A DNA stretch of 64,000 bases from Anderseniella sp. (GTDB lineage Bacteria; Pseudomonadota; Alphaproteobacteria; Rhizobiales; Aestuariivirgaceae), in the NCBI GenBank assembly GCA_028289645.1, contig JANQOK010000012.1:124001-188000 (forward strand). Direction: 5' to 3'. Each line of letters starts with the position of its first letter. The first letter of the stretch is position 1. Position numbers and translations under genes: made by a program. Below are positions 8,242 to 16,050 of the stretch, in pieces. The notes beneath the pieces are model-generated. The model had not been told where the DNA came from, did not search any database, and saw nothing but the letters and a program-made list of their open reading frames with translations.

Positions 8242-8489
8242 AGTCTGTTGTCGCGCGATATCTGGCAGTACCCCGATTGCTTCGGTTGTTGTTTGAACAG
8301 GCAATGATGGGCGCTGGCATTGGATTGCTTCTGGCATCCGTTCTGGTCGCGGCGGATGTTGCCGGGCTTGGCACGCTTATTCTCGGATCGGATGTCTGGT
8401 TGGTCGCAAGTCTTCTATATTTCTTCACCTTTGCGCTCACCTTTGCAACCGGCATGATCGCAACTTCCATGTTGCTGAACCTGGACTGA
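8238..8489 (+). CDS. small two-helix membrane protein
   Basis: Eighty-three residues with two hydrophobic helices (about 20-42 and 52-78) separated by a short loop, and a basic N-terminus (MKSVVARYLAVPRLLRLL). I do not recognise a named family. The start overlaps the stop of an 11-codon leader as ATGA, and the SOUL gene follows 29 bases after its stop, so it is probably the first main gene of a SOUL operon. A second two-helix protein of similar size lies at 12493-12747. Confidence 0.6.
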   Translation: MKSVVARYLAVPRLLRLLFEQAMMGAGIGLLLASVLVAADVAGLGTLILGSDVWLVASLLYFFTFALTFATGMIATSMLLNLD

Positions 8490-8518
8490 AGCTTCGGTAT
8501 GGACGGGTATAGCCAACA

Positions 8519-9133
8519 GTGAGTCGTCTCTTGTCGATAATCGCTTGGAGTTTGACCGGGTTGAGCGTCGCTGCGGTCACTATAGTTGGAGGCTGGGTCC
8601 TCTACATGCGAAGTATCGACCAGCCGGCGTTCGAGATTGTTCGCAAGGACGGCAGCATAGAACTCCGCGATTACGGCGCCTTAACTGTTGCTGAGGTGAC
8701 ACGCAGCGGCGACAGAGAAGCTGCGGTTCGTGCCGGCTTTGGCCCCTTGGCGCGATATATTTTTGCCAAGGACCGGCAAGGGGAGAAGATTGCCATGACG
8801 GCCCCGGTGACCCAGCAAAGACAAGCTGATGCCGAGACGACATGGCTGGTGCACTTCATCATGCCTGAGGGCAAGGACATCGGTTCCCTGCCTCAACCGG
8901 CAGCTGGAGACGTCCGCCTGTTAAAGTTGGCACCAAGTAGGCGGGCGGCGATACGGTTTTCGGGGCGCGCAAACGACCAGATGATCAAATTGAATGAACA
9001 GCGATTGCTGAGCTGGCTGAAGTCTCAAGGCTATACAGCCAATGGCCCGGCTGTGTATGCGTACTACGATGACCCACTTACGCCCGGCGTGTTCAGGCGC
9101 AACGAAGTGATGTACCAGGTCGAGCGTCAGTGA
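8519..9133 (+). CDS. SOUL-family haem-binding protein
   Basis: The 204-residue protein (GTG start) has an N-terminal membrane anchor (about residues 8-30) and a SOUL/HBP domain. Typical family stretches are present: FEIVRKDGSIELRDYG at the start of the domain, IAMTAPVTQQ in the middle, and the C-terminal YYDDPLTPGVFRRNEVMYQV. SOUL proteins bind haem or tetrapyrroles. Bacterial members often occur in light- and oxidative-stress gene clusters. The anchor would place the domain outside the inner membrane, but topology was not tested. Confidence 0.88.
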   Translation: MSRLLSIIAWSLTGLSVAAVTIVGGWVLYMRSIDQPAFEIVRKDGSIELRDYGALTVAEVTRSGDREAAVRAGFGPLARYIFAKDRQGEKIAMTAPVTQQRQADAETTWLVHFIMPEGKDIGSLPQPAAGDVRLLKLAPSRRAAIRFSGRANDQMIKLNEQRLLSWLKSQGYTANGPAVYAYYDDPLTPGVFRRNEVMYQVERQ

Positions 9134-9277
9134 GTGTGAATGAGGCAATTGCAGTTACTATGTCTCTACCGCTTGCAAGAGGCGATCAGGAAAAGCGGTT
9201 GTGTCGCCATGATGGCATTGTACCTGGCGGCCAGACGTTAATGTACAGCAAACGTCAATAACAAAGGGTTCCAAATC

Positions 9278-9829
9278 ATGCATGTAAACAACTATCGCAA
9301 CCGCGCAATGAAGCCTGTCCTCAAAAGGCTTTTAGCCGCGGCAGTCCTGTGCGCCGGTATCACAACACCGGCTTGGGCCAATCTGGCTGTGTCCTTTGAT
9401 GAAGGCGCCCCAAAGGACCGGTTCACATTCGCCAATACCGGCACCTGCGCAATTACAAATGTGCAGATTTTACTGGACCTATCCAGCTCGAAATCCGGTC
9501 TGATATTCGACGTGACAGGGAAAGGGGCAGGTGTTGAAGTGTTCCAGCCGATGGAAGTGACAGTCGGGGCACAGGCGTTGCGTGGCGTTCCGAAAGTCAG
9601 GGACGGCGACAATCAGATCAGGCTTGATATCGGCGAGCTCAAGGCAGGCCAGCGCATTGCCTTCACCATTGATGTAGATGACACCGCAGGAGGCAGGGAA
9701 ATCACCGTGTCTGGCTCAGAGATCGCGGGCGCAAGGGTGCGTCTCTTGAAAGACGGCAGGTCAACGACAGCGGTTTTTGCTCCCGATGCACGTGCGACTG
9801 TTCAGCTGTTGGATTGTCGAACGAGTTAG
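9278..9829 (+). CDS. exported protein of unknown function ('aggregation factor core'-like)
   Basis: The 183-residue protein has a signal peptide ending at TPAWA-NL (about residue 35) and then a beta-rich domain with stretches such as SFDEGAPKDRFTFANTG and GAGVEVFQPMEV. Proteins with these features in marine alphaproteobacteria are often labelled aggregation factor core, a name taken from a sponge protein without functional proof. A second ATG ten codons in (9308) would also keep the signal peptide. It stands alone between the SOUL operon and the convergent YheT gene. Confidence 0.6.
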   Translation: MHVNNYRNRAMKPVLKRLLAAAVLCAGITTPAWANLAVSFDEGAPKDRFTFANTGTCAITNVQILLDLSSSKSGLIFDVTGKGAGVEVFQPMEVTVGAQALRGVPKVRDGDNQIRLDIGELKAGQRIAFTIDVDDTAGGREITVSGSEIAGARVRLLKDGRSTTAVFAPDARATVQLLDCRTS

Positions 9830-9880
9830 AGCCCTGGAAACCTCTGTCAATTCCGCGTGCACCGACGCCAGCAGAGTGTC

Positions 9881-10906
9881 TCACACGGACTGCACGCTCT
9901 GCAGAAAGTTGTTGATATGCTGATCATGCCAGGTGTCGCTGGTTCCCTGCGCGTGGAAACCGACATGACCGCCCCCGTCGGCGATGGCAATTCTCACACA
10001 GGCTGGAGATCGAGACTGCAAAGTGCGGTATGGCGAAGCCGGCACCCATGGGTCGTTGCTGGCATGAAGCATCAGCGTCGGCACGTCGATGGAGCCCACC
10101 TGCCGGGCACCGGCAGTCTTTTCATAGTAATCCTGGGCATTCAGAAACCCGTTGCAAGGAGCCACGAACTTGTCGTCGAACTCGTAAACAGATGATGCAC
10201 TCCTGACTGCTCGGCGCTGCTTATGTGTCAGCGCGACTGATGAGAGCACATCCTGCTTCATGCGCCGCAGCAGAAACCTGTGATAGAGCATGTTTCTCGG
10301 AGCCATGAGCTGCCTGCACGACTCATTCGGTTCGATCGGTGCGGAAACCGTGGCTGCGCCTATCAGACCGTGCCGCCGAACCGGACCACCCAGCAGATTC
10401 AACAGGATGTTGCCACCAAGAGAAAATCCAATGGCGAAGACACCATTAGACTTTTCCTCGGGTGCAAGCCCGTCAAGAACGTCTTGCAGGTCTGATGCGC
10501 AGCCAGCGTGGTAGTAACCTCGAGCCAGGCATCCGGAATTGCCTGCACCGCGCAGATTGAGCCTGAGAACAGGACGGTCGCGCAACAGATGAAAACGCGT
10601 GGACTCTCGCATGTAAACGCTGTCTTCACACCCGGTGAGTCCATGTATGAGCAGGATCAGGGGTTGCCGCCCGGAGGCCGCGGGACGATGCAATGTTCCA
10701 GTGAGCTGATCGTCACTGCCGTCCGATACAGGGAAGCTGCGGCGCGTGGACAGGCCAGGCAGAGTTAACCGCTTGGAGATCAGGTAGTTTCGCAGGGTTT
10801 GCAGGTCACCGCCCCACCAAGGTGCGCGCTCTTTGAATCCGGCTGCTCCATGGCGGACCGCATTGGTGTTCTCAGTGCCCTGGTTCGCCGGTATGGGCAG
10901 GCTCAC
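9881..10906 (-). CDS. YheT-family alpha/beta hydrolase
   Basis: The 341-residue protein is an alpha/beta hydrolase of the YheT (COG0429) group. It has the oxyanion-hole stretch LILLIHGLTG near residue 85, the nucleophile Ser162 in GFSLGGN, an acidic residue in HASNDPWVP, and the His in GGGHVGF. The group contains carboxylesterase-like enzymes of poorly known substrate. Its GTG start overlaps the stop of the 55-residue gene upstream (ATGTGA), pointing to translational coupling. A promoter resembling the RpoE type lies before the first small gene of this three-gene unit. Confidence 0.85.
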   Translation of the reverse strand: MSLPIPANQGTENTNAVRHGAAGFKERAPWWGGDLQTLRNYLISKRLTLPGLSTRRSFPVSDGSDDQLTGTLHRPAASGRQPLILLIHGLTGCEDSVYMRESTRFHLLRDRPVLRLNLRGAGNSGCLARGYYHAGCASDLQDVLDGLAPEEKSNGVFAIGFSLGGNILLNLLGGPVRRHGLIGAATVSAPIEPNESCRQLMAPRNMLYHRFLLRRMKQDVLSSVALTHKQRRAVRSASSVYEFDDKFVAPCNGFLNAQDYYEKTAGARQVGSIDVPTLMLHASNDPWVPASPYRTLQSRSPACVRIAIADGGGHVGFHAQGTSDTWHDQHINNFLQSVQSV

Positions 10907-11070
10907 ATTAGCAGGTCTTCGTAGCGATGATGGTATCGGCGGTGGGAGGATTGATCATCTTTCAGATAGTCTCGCTCTGCCAGGTCGTCGAAGTGAGTGC
11001 CGAGCATCTCGTCGGTCGTGTCAGCAGAACTCGAGTGTTGCTGAGATGGAACTGCTGTAAAGGTGCTCAT
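10903..11070 (-). CDS. small protein (55 aa), unknown
   Basis: A 55-codon frame from ATG 11070, rich in Ser, His, Asp and Gln, with no membrane segment; its end reads HRRYHHRYEDLLM. Its stop shares bases with the GTG of the YheT gene, and it starts seven bases after the stop of the 49-residue gene upstream. Tight spacing on both sides is the main argument that it is real. The ribosome site (GAGAC) is weak, so translation may depend on coupling. I recognise no family. Confidence 0.5.
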   Translation of the reverse strand: MSTFTAVPSQQHSSSADTTDEMLGTHFDDLAERDYLKDDQSSHRRYHHRYEDLLM

Positions 11071-11077
11071 GATCGTC

Positions 11078-11227
11078 TCAGTTCTTTGCGGTTTCGATCG
11101 CTGCCAGCAGACGAAGCTGGTTTATTTCCTGGGCGAATTTGTTCGCGGACGTCTGCTCCATCTGACGATTAACGATCAGCAGCTGTCGTTCCAAAATATC
11201 GGCCAGAAAATCTGCGGCAGAACTCAT
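11078..11227 (-). CDS. small helical protein (49 aa), unknown
   Basis: A 49-codon frame from ATG 11227 with an excellent ribosome site (GAGAGGAG, seven bases upstream). The product looks like two amphipathic helices (FLADILERQLLIVNRQME and FAQEINQLRLLAAIET) and could be a small coiled-coil or DNA/RNA-associated protein. I recognise no family. It is the first gene after a promoter-like sequence and leads a three-gene unit ending in the YheT hydrolase. Confidence 0.6.
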   Translation of the reverse strand: MSSAADFLADILERQLLIVNRQMEQTSANKFAQEINQLRLLAAIETAKN

Positions 11228-11256
11228 GATCTGTCTCCTCTCATGTTGTTGTTAAG

Positions 11257-11285
11257 ATTTACGCTCGAAAAGTGCGTGTGGATCA
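11257..11285 (-). promoter_or_regulatory. candidate RpoE/ChrR-type (ECF) promoter
   Basis: On the leftward strand TGATCC (11280-11285) is followed after 18 bases by TAAAT (11257-11261), about 30 bases upstream of a start codon with a strong ribosome site. The element pair and spacing recall the singlet-oxygen-responsive RpoE promoters described in Rhodobacter. This is a pattern match from memory; no sigma factor gene is in the window. Confidence 0.4.
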
Positions 11286-11368
11286 GGCTGTAGTACTTAC
11301 AGCGCTGTCCATGCTGCTGTCCGACGGGTGTGAGACTGCAATTCCGTTCGGTTTCAATTCTTTGAGAA

Positions 11369-12160
11369 CTAGTTGGCGCCTGCTAGAACCTGGCAGTTAC
11401 CACAGAGATAGACACGTCGTCCGCTGATCTCCAGTTTGCTGACAGCACCGTCGCACGAGGGACAGACCGCTTTTCCGAAGATGTTGGTGTTTTCCCGATA
11501 GCGGCCTTTGGATCGTTTTTCTGACTCCACCGTGATTATTGCATTCCGCTTCACGCCAATTTCCAAGAGGTTACGCGCGTCCAACCAGATGCGCTCCAGA
11601 GTTGCACCGTCCAGGTCGCGGCCGCGTGTTAGAGGGTGGACACGTTGGCGCCACAAGATTTCGGTGCGGTAAATGTTGCCGATCCCTGCCATCACCGATT
11701 GATCCATGATCAAGTGACCAATAGCGCGTCTGCTCTTGCTGATCTTCTGGTAAGCCCTCGAAGGGTCTGCATCAACGCGAAGCACATCAGGGCCAATTCG
11801 TTGCTTCAATGACAGTAGGCCCGGCTCATCTAGAGTCTCGCAGATTGTCGGGCCACTTATGTCGATGGCGTCCATTGCAGACACCATCCGGACCCTGACA
11901 GCACCTCGTGCCGGCCTGAGTGGCAGTTTGTGTTTTCGGATGCGCCCGAACAAACCCAGGTGAATGTGCAAAAGCGAGCCGTCCTCAAACCGGTAGATCA
12001 GGTGTTTACCGATTGCCTCGACGCCAGTGCACTTCTGCCCGTCAAGGCGTGCGGCGCCATTGGCAAACCTGCCTTGAGGAGACGTCACTGACAGGCAATG
12101 ACCGCTAAAGATCTTGTCATGCTCGCGCGCGGCACGATGAATTGTATGGCCTTCCGGCAT
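11369..12160 (-). CDS. Fpg/Nei-family DNA glycosylase (endonuclease VIII-like)
   Basis: Starting at ATG 12160 the protein has 263 residues and begins MPEGHTIHR. After Met removal this gives the N-terminal Pro nucleophile and catalytic Glu of the family; the His at this point is typical of Nei rather than Fpg. It has the helix-two-turn-helix region (GIGNIYRTEILW) and a C-terminal zinc finger (CPSC and CGNC). It should remove oxidised bases and cut at abasic sites. A longer frame to 12226 would bury the catalytic Pro and is rejected. Confidence 0.9.
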   Translation of the reverse strand: MPEGHTIHRAAREHDKIFSGHCLSVTSPQGRFANGAARLDGQKCTGVEAIGKHLIYRFEDGSLLHIHLGLFGRIRKHKLPLRPARGAVRVRMVSAMDAIDISGPTICETLDEPGLLSLKQRIGPDVLRVDADPSRAYQKISKSRRAIGHLIMDQSVMAGIGNIYRTEILWRQRVHPLTRGRDLDGATLERIWLDARNLLEIGVKRNAIITVESEKRSKGRYRENTNIFGKAVCPSCDGAVSKLEISGRRVYLCGNCQVLAGAN

Positions 12161-12492
12161 GCAGACCCCCGATTGCATGGACCTGAGTTTCATGGAGCTA
12201 ACGATTGGATGAACTGCTCGGTTCAATCGCCTGGTTCAGCGAAACTGCCGGGCATGTTCACATCCAGCAGGAGGGTTGGATGGCTGCAGAAAAGCCCTTG
12301 CCGCACACGCTGTGCGGAACTGCCACACCAGCCGCACCGGTCTGCGGAACGTTCAGCAACGTAACTTCCGGTCTGAGCCAGCTAATACGTGGGCACGGAT
12401 TCCAGAGAGCTGTTCAGGTGGCGTCTGAGATCGGTGGCCACCATTGGATTTGACTGTTGTCATGGGGTGATGACTTGCCGAGGAAATACAAG
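12161..12492. other. divergent intergenic region, no gene supported
   Basis: The 332 bases lie between the glycosylase (leftward) and a small membrane protein (rightward). A rightward frame at 12205-12453 has no family features and no ribosome site. Promoters for both neighbours are expected here, but I cannot place them. Confidence 0.5.
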
Positions 12493-12747
12493 ATGCCAAA
12501 AACAACCCTCAAATCCGGAGATGCAGAAGAGGAGTTTTGCCTTCGTGCACTCGCTGTGCAGATGTTGCTGGGCTTCCTCATCGGCGTCGTGTTGGCGGTG
12601 GCGCTCGTCATGCGTTACACGACCGGTATCGAGCAATTTTTGTCTTCAGGACACACGATTGTTGCATGTCTGTTTTTCGCAAGTGGCACCGGTATTCTGT
12701 TTTCGGTCGGCGCACTGGCGACATTCCTGCTCGCCTCACAAGACTGA
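12493..12747 (+). CDS. small two-helix membrane protein
   Basis: From ATG 12493, with GAGGAAA eight bases upstream, the product has 84 residues and two hydrophobic helices (about 18-40 and 52-80) after a charged N-terminus (MPKTTLKSGDAEEEF). I do not recognise a family. Its general plan is like the 83-residue protein at 8238-8489, although the sequences differ. The methyltransferase-like membrane protein starts 14 bases after its stop, so the two are probably co-transcribed. Confidence 0.6.
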   Translation: MPKTTLKSGDAEEEFCLRALAVQMLLGFLIGVVLAVALVMRYTTGIEQFLSSGHTIVACLFFASGTGILFSVGALATFLLASQD

Positions 12748-12761
12748 CTATTACTCAAACG

Positions 12762-13598
12762 ATGAAACGCGAACAGAGCAGACTCCTGAAAGATGTCCGG
12801 TTGCGCCGTTTGGTTGAATTGGCAAACGCGGCGATCAATCCTCCTGCCGGAAAAGCCCGCATCACAATCGCAGTACTGTCAGGCCTCGTTTGTCATTCAG
12901 TATTCGCTGCTGCGGTTTTGTCGATGATTGTGGGAATGTGGTTTGGTTTGTCCAAATCGATTGGCTCGGTTCCCTGGCCTTATGCGTTTTTGACCAATGC
13001 CATGCTGCTGATCCAGTTTCCAGTTGTTCATTCATTGTTGTTAACCGGTCCGGGCAGCCGCTTGTTATCGAGACTTGTGCCCGGCCCGCACAGTAAGACA
13101 TTGGCGACAACTACCTACGCAACAATTGCCTCGGTTCAACTTGTCCTGTTGTTTGTGTTGTGGACCCCATCAGGAATTGTGTGGTGGCGAGCGGACGGTA
13201 TTGCACTCGCTGTTTTAGCCACAGCCTATGCTGCGTCATGGTTGTTGCTGTTGAAGGCAAGTTTCGATGCCGGTGCGGAAGTCCAGTCTGGTGCACTTGG
13301 ATGGATGTCTTTGATGGCGAACATCCGGCCTGGTTTTCCGGATATGCCAACCTTGGGCGTATTCCGTTTGATCCGCCAGCCCATCTACGTAGCATTCGCT
13401 CTCACTTTGTGGACGGTACCGACTTGGACTCCAGACCAACTGGGTCTTGCTGTCTCCTTAACTGCCTATTGCCTGTTGGCACCACGTCTCAAGGAAGCAC
13501 GGTTCCTCGCTCGCTACGGTGACAGGTTTCAAAGATATCGCCAACGGGTCCCTTATGCACTCCCCTGGCTCGTTGGGAGTCGAAAGAACGACACATAA
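12762..13598 (+). CDS. ICMT/NnrU-like membrane protein, putative methyltransferase
   Basis: From ATG 12762 the protein has 278 residues and about six membrane helices. The C-terminal region LIRQPIYVAFALTLW, then EARFLARYGDRFQRYRQRVP, fits the isoprenylcysteine carboxyl methyltransferase/PEMT-like fold, where the RQP-Y and E-R-F-x-x-Y-G blocks bind SAM and close the site. Relatives include NnrU proteins and methanethiol methyltransferase MddA; the substrate cannot be chosen. The frame is open upstream to 12537, but that part overlaps the preceding gene in another frame. Confidence 0.72.
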   Translation: MKREQSRLLKDVRLRRLVELANAAINPPAGKARITIAVLSGLVCHSVFAAAVLSMIVGMWFGLSKSIGSVPWPYAFLTNAMLLIQFPVVHSLLLTGPGSRLLSRLVPGPHSKTLATTTYATIASVQLVLLFVLWTPSGIVWWRADGIALAVLATAYAASWLLLLKASFDAGAEVQSGALGWMSLMANIRPGFPDMPTLGVFRLIRQPIYVAFALTLWTVPTWTPDQLGLAVSLTAYCLLAPRLKEARFLARYGDRFQRYRQRVPYALPWLVGSRKNDT

Positions 13599-13614
13599 GC
13601 CCGACGATGATCCG

Positions 13615-14151
13615 TCAAGCGAAACTGCTCAATGCATTGTCAGGCCTGTTAAGGCGTTCCTGCGCGGTCGCATTCCATACAAGTCGGGCAAGCATCTGAT
13701 TGTTTGCGTCAGTCATGCTGAATCCCAACTTGACGGCAAATCCCTTTATCGGATCATTCTCGGGCTGTGCAATCATAGCGACAGCCTTAACCTTCAGTCC
13801 GCTTTCCACCGACAGTCGCATTGCTGATTGCATCAGAGCGGTTGCCATACCTGACCGACGAAAAGCCTTGTCCACGGAGATCGCCACCTCAGCTTCTTCA
13901 TTTCCATCGGGCCAGTCACACATATGCACTAGGCCCCGCAGGACGCCGTCCACGAAGCACCCGACGAGCAGTGATCGCCTCCAATCAAGATTGCTCAGCA
14001 GGCTGGCAATGCTGTCATCCGTAACAACCGCACAAAAGCGTCTGAACCGGTCACTGCAGTCCAGCCGCAAAAGGTGCGACTCGATTTGCTTTCGGTCGGC
14101 CGGGCCTAATTCCCGAACGCGCCAATTTGATGGATCGATTTTTAAACTCAT
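13615..14151 (-). CDS. GNAT-family N-acetyltransferase
   Basis: From ATG 14151 the protein has 178 residues with one GNAT fold. The acetyl-CoA-binding motif A is seen as VAISVDKAFRRSGMATALMQ and the end of the fold as GFAVKLGFSM. The acceptor is unknown. The frame extends upstream to 14256, but the inner ATG gives a normal domain start. It is convergent with the NnrU-like gene, with only 16 bases between. Confidence 0.8.
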   Translation of the reverse strand: MSLKIDPSNWRVRELGPADRKQIESHLLRLDCSDRFRRFCAVVTDDSIASLLSNLDWRRSLLVGCFVDGVLRGLVHMCDWPDGNEEAEVAISVDKAFRRSGMATALMQSAMRLSVESGLKVKAVAMIAQPENDPIKGFAVKLGFSMTDANNQMLARLVWNATAQERLNRPDNALSSFA

Positions 14152-14501
14152 GATGGGGTTATGCTTCGGCCAGGTTGCCGGATTTTGCTGGCTATCCAAT
14201 ACACGGTCTTGCGTCGGATCTTCGATACGGCCTGGTCGGCGCCTGGCTTCAGTCAACAGAGCACTCGACCGATGTGCATTGAGTAGTGTTCCTCGGGTTA
14301 TCGAGAGCGCCCAGCAGTTGGCTAGCCGTGTGTGGCGGCAACCGCCAAGATCAACAAGAATGTCGGTATCCAGATGGAGAGTTTCATGACGAGCCTGTGA
14401 GTAAGTTATTTGTTACACAGGTAACGACCCTGCATGAAACGTAGATCACCTAACCAGCGGAGTATCGTCACGGTCGTGTTTGCTGCGCGGGTTTGCTCGG
14501 T
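14152..14501. other. intergenic region with a truncated signal-peptide-like frame
   Basis: No convincing gene lies in these 350 bases. On the leftward strand, 14322-14387 encodes 21 residues (MKLSIWIPTFLLILAVAATH and one Gly) before a TAG. This looks like a signal peptide or membrane segment cut short and may be the start of a decayed gene, but nothing recognisable follows in any frame. A leftward promoter for the GNAT gene is expected here. Confidence 0.4.
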
Positions 14502-15449
14502 TTATTCAGCTCCCAGGATATCGCGAGCGATTGCGTCACCGCTCATCCAGGCAGCTTCGACACGTGCACCGAGGCACCAGTCGCCTCCTGCGTAGATGGT
14601 TGCATCTTCGTTTCTTACAAAGTGCCGGCCGAGTGGCTGAACAACTTTTGCAAACCGCCAACGATGCGCTGCCGCATGCATAACGGCGTCTGCCGCTACG
14701 CCCAGTTCCTTGCACAGCAGAGGCAGCATTTTCGACTTTATCGTGTCCAGGTCGAGTTCAAGGTGTGCATTGCTCCACCCGGAATTGGCTTGGGCAACCC
14801 AGCATGGTTTTCCGCTGCGGCCGGGTTTGCTGCTGTCGAGTGCAATCCAGGCCAGTTCCGCGTCTGGATCAGAACGACTATGAAATGCTTCAGGCGCTTC
14901 CATTTTCAAGTTCGCCATGAGTGTGAGGCACGGGTCATATCCAACGGTTGCAATATCTGACAGGAATGCTGTCTGCGCATTCAACATTGCCACAGTTTGC
15001 GGCGCCGGCGCTGTAACTACCACTCGATCGAATTGGTGAGCAGTTTCCCCTTCCATAACAATCGTCGGTCTGCCGTTTGACCGGTGTACCGAGGTTACTT
15101 TCATACCTTGCCGAATATCCAAACCCTTCGCGAGATACTTGGCCAAGCTCGCCATGCCGGGGGCACCAACGAAACGAGGTTCACCGGACGCATCCTGCCA
15201 GCGGACGGCAGCTCCTGACTTCGACATGGCTGCGATTACGGATCGGAAACCTTGGTCGCGTGCGGTCACGTACTGGGCTCCATGATCAAACTGAAGGTCG
15301 CCACCATGGCGTCGCGTGGCCGTGCGTCCACCGACGCCGCGGCCCTTGTCGAATACAACAGGCGACCAGCCTGCATCAGCCAGGTGGCGCGCGCATGCCA
15401 GTCCCGCCATGCCGGAGCCTATGATCCCGATGCTCGGATTCCGTGTCAT
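14502..15449 (-). CDS. renalase-like FAD-dependent amine oxidase/NAD(P)-binding protein
   Basis: The 315-residue protein begins with a dinucleotide-binding fold (IGIIGSGMAGLACARHL), then VVFDKGRGVGGRTATRR and FDHGAQYVTARD, typical of the renalase-like group of FAD amine oxidases (COG3380). The C-terminal YAGGDWCLGARVEAAWMSG closes the FAD site. Members oxidise unusual nicotinamide forms or are uncharacterised, and several lie beside photolyase genes. It follows the Nudix gene after 43 bases, probably in one operon. Confidence 0.88.
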   Translation of the reverse strand: MTRNPSIGIIGSGMAGLACARHLADAGWSPVVFDKGRGVGGRTATRRHGGDLQFDHGAQYVTARDQGFRSVIAAMSKSGAAVRWQDASGEPRFVGAPGMASLAKYLAKGLDIRQGMKVTSVHRSNGRPTIVMEGETAHQFDRVVVTAPAPQTVAMLNAQTAFLSDIATVGYDPCLTLMANLKMEAPEAFHSRSDPDAELAWIALDSSKPGRSGKPCWVAQANSGWSNAHLELDLDTIKSKMLPLLCKELGVAADAVMHAAAHRWRFAKVVQPLGRHFVRNEDATIYAGGDWCLGARVEAAWMSGDAIARDILGAE

Positions 15450-15492
15450 AACTGTACTTGACCCCTAGTGGTGTTGGTCTTTGAGTGCTGTG

Positions 15493-16050
15493 TCACTCGG
15501 TGGATTGCGATGTCATGGCACCGGTTTCTCCGGGAGGATTTGAAAACACGGAGAACTCTGTCTTCCCACGAACCTGTCGAAAGTGCCTCAGTGCCCAATG
15601 CACAGAGGGGAACGCCAAGTCTTCCCAAGGTATATCGTTCCAATCGAATAACGACACCTCCTGGCTCTCCGGGCCACACTTGAATTCCGGTTCGGCAAGG
15701 TGCGCGACGTGGATCACTTGCACCTGCGCTATGTCCGGAATCGAATAGACTGCCAGAACATTTTCGATCACGATGTTTGCGCAAGCTTCTTCTTGTGCTT
15801 CGCGGACTGCACCCTGCGCCGCAGTCTCGCCTATCTCCATGTATCCTGCCGGAATGGTCCAGAACCCTGACCTTGGTTCTATTGCGCGCCGGCACAACAG
15901 GACACGCCCGTCATGGTGAACCACGGACCCGACGACGACCTTGGGATTTTGGTAATGGATGAAGCCACAGGTGGCGCACACTTCGCGCTCGAATGTATCG
16001 CCATCGGGTACATGGCGGATGAAATTCGCTGACGTGTTGTTCTCTGACAT
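15493..16050 (-). CDS. Nudix hydrolase with N-terminal zinc ribbon
   Basis: The 185-residue protein (ATG 16050 preferred over 16062) has a short Cys-containing ribbon (CATCGFIHYQNPKVVVG) and a Nudix box, GYMEIGETAAQGAVREAQEE followed by ACANI. The box keeps its catalytic Glu residues, but the usual Gly after EE-x is Cys. The ribbon-plus-Nudix plan is shared with NADH pyrophosphatase-type and ADP-ribose hydrolases; the substrate is open. It is upstream of, and probably co-transcribed with, the FAD oxidoreductase. Confidence 0.85.
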   Translation of the reverse strand: MSENNTSANFIRHVPDGDTFEREVCATCGFIHYQNPKVVVGSVVHHDGRVLLCRRAIEPRSGFWTIPAGYMEIGETAAQGAVREAQEEACANIVIENVLAVYSIPDIAQVQVIHVAHLAEPEFKCGPESQEVSLFDWNDIPWEDLAFPSVHWALRHFRQVRGKTEFSVFSNPPGETGAMTSQSTE

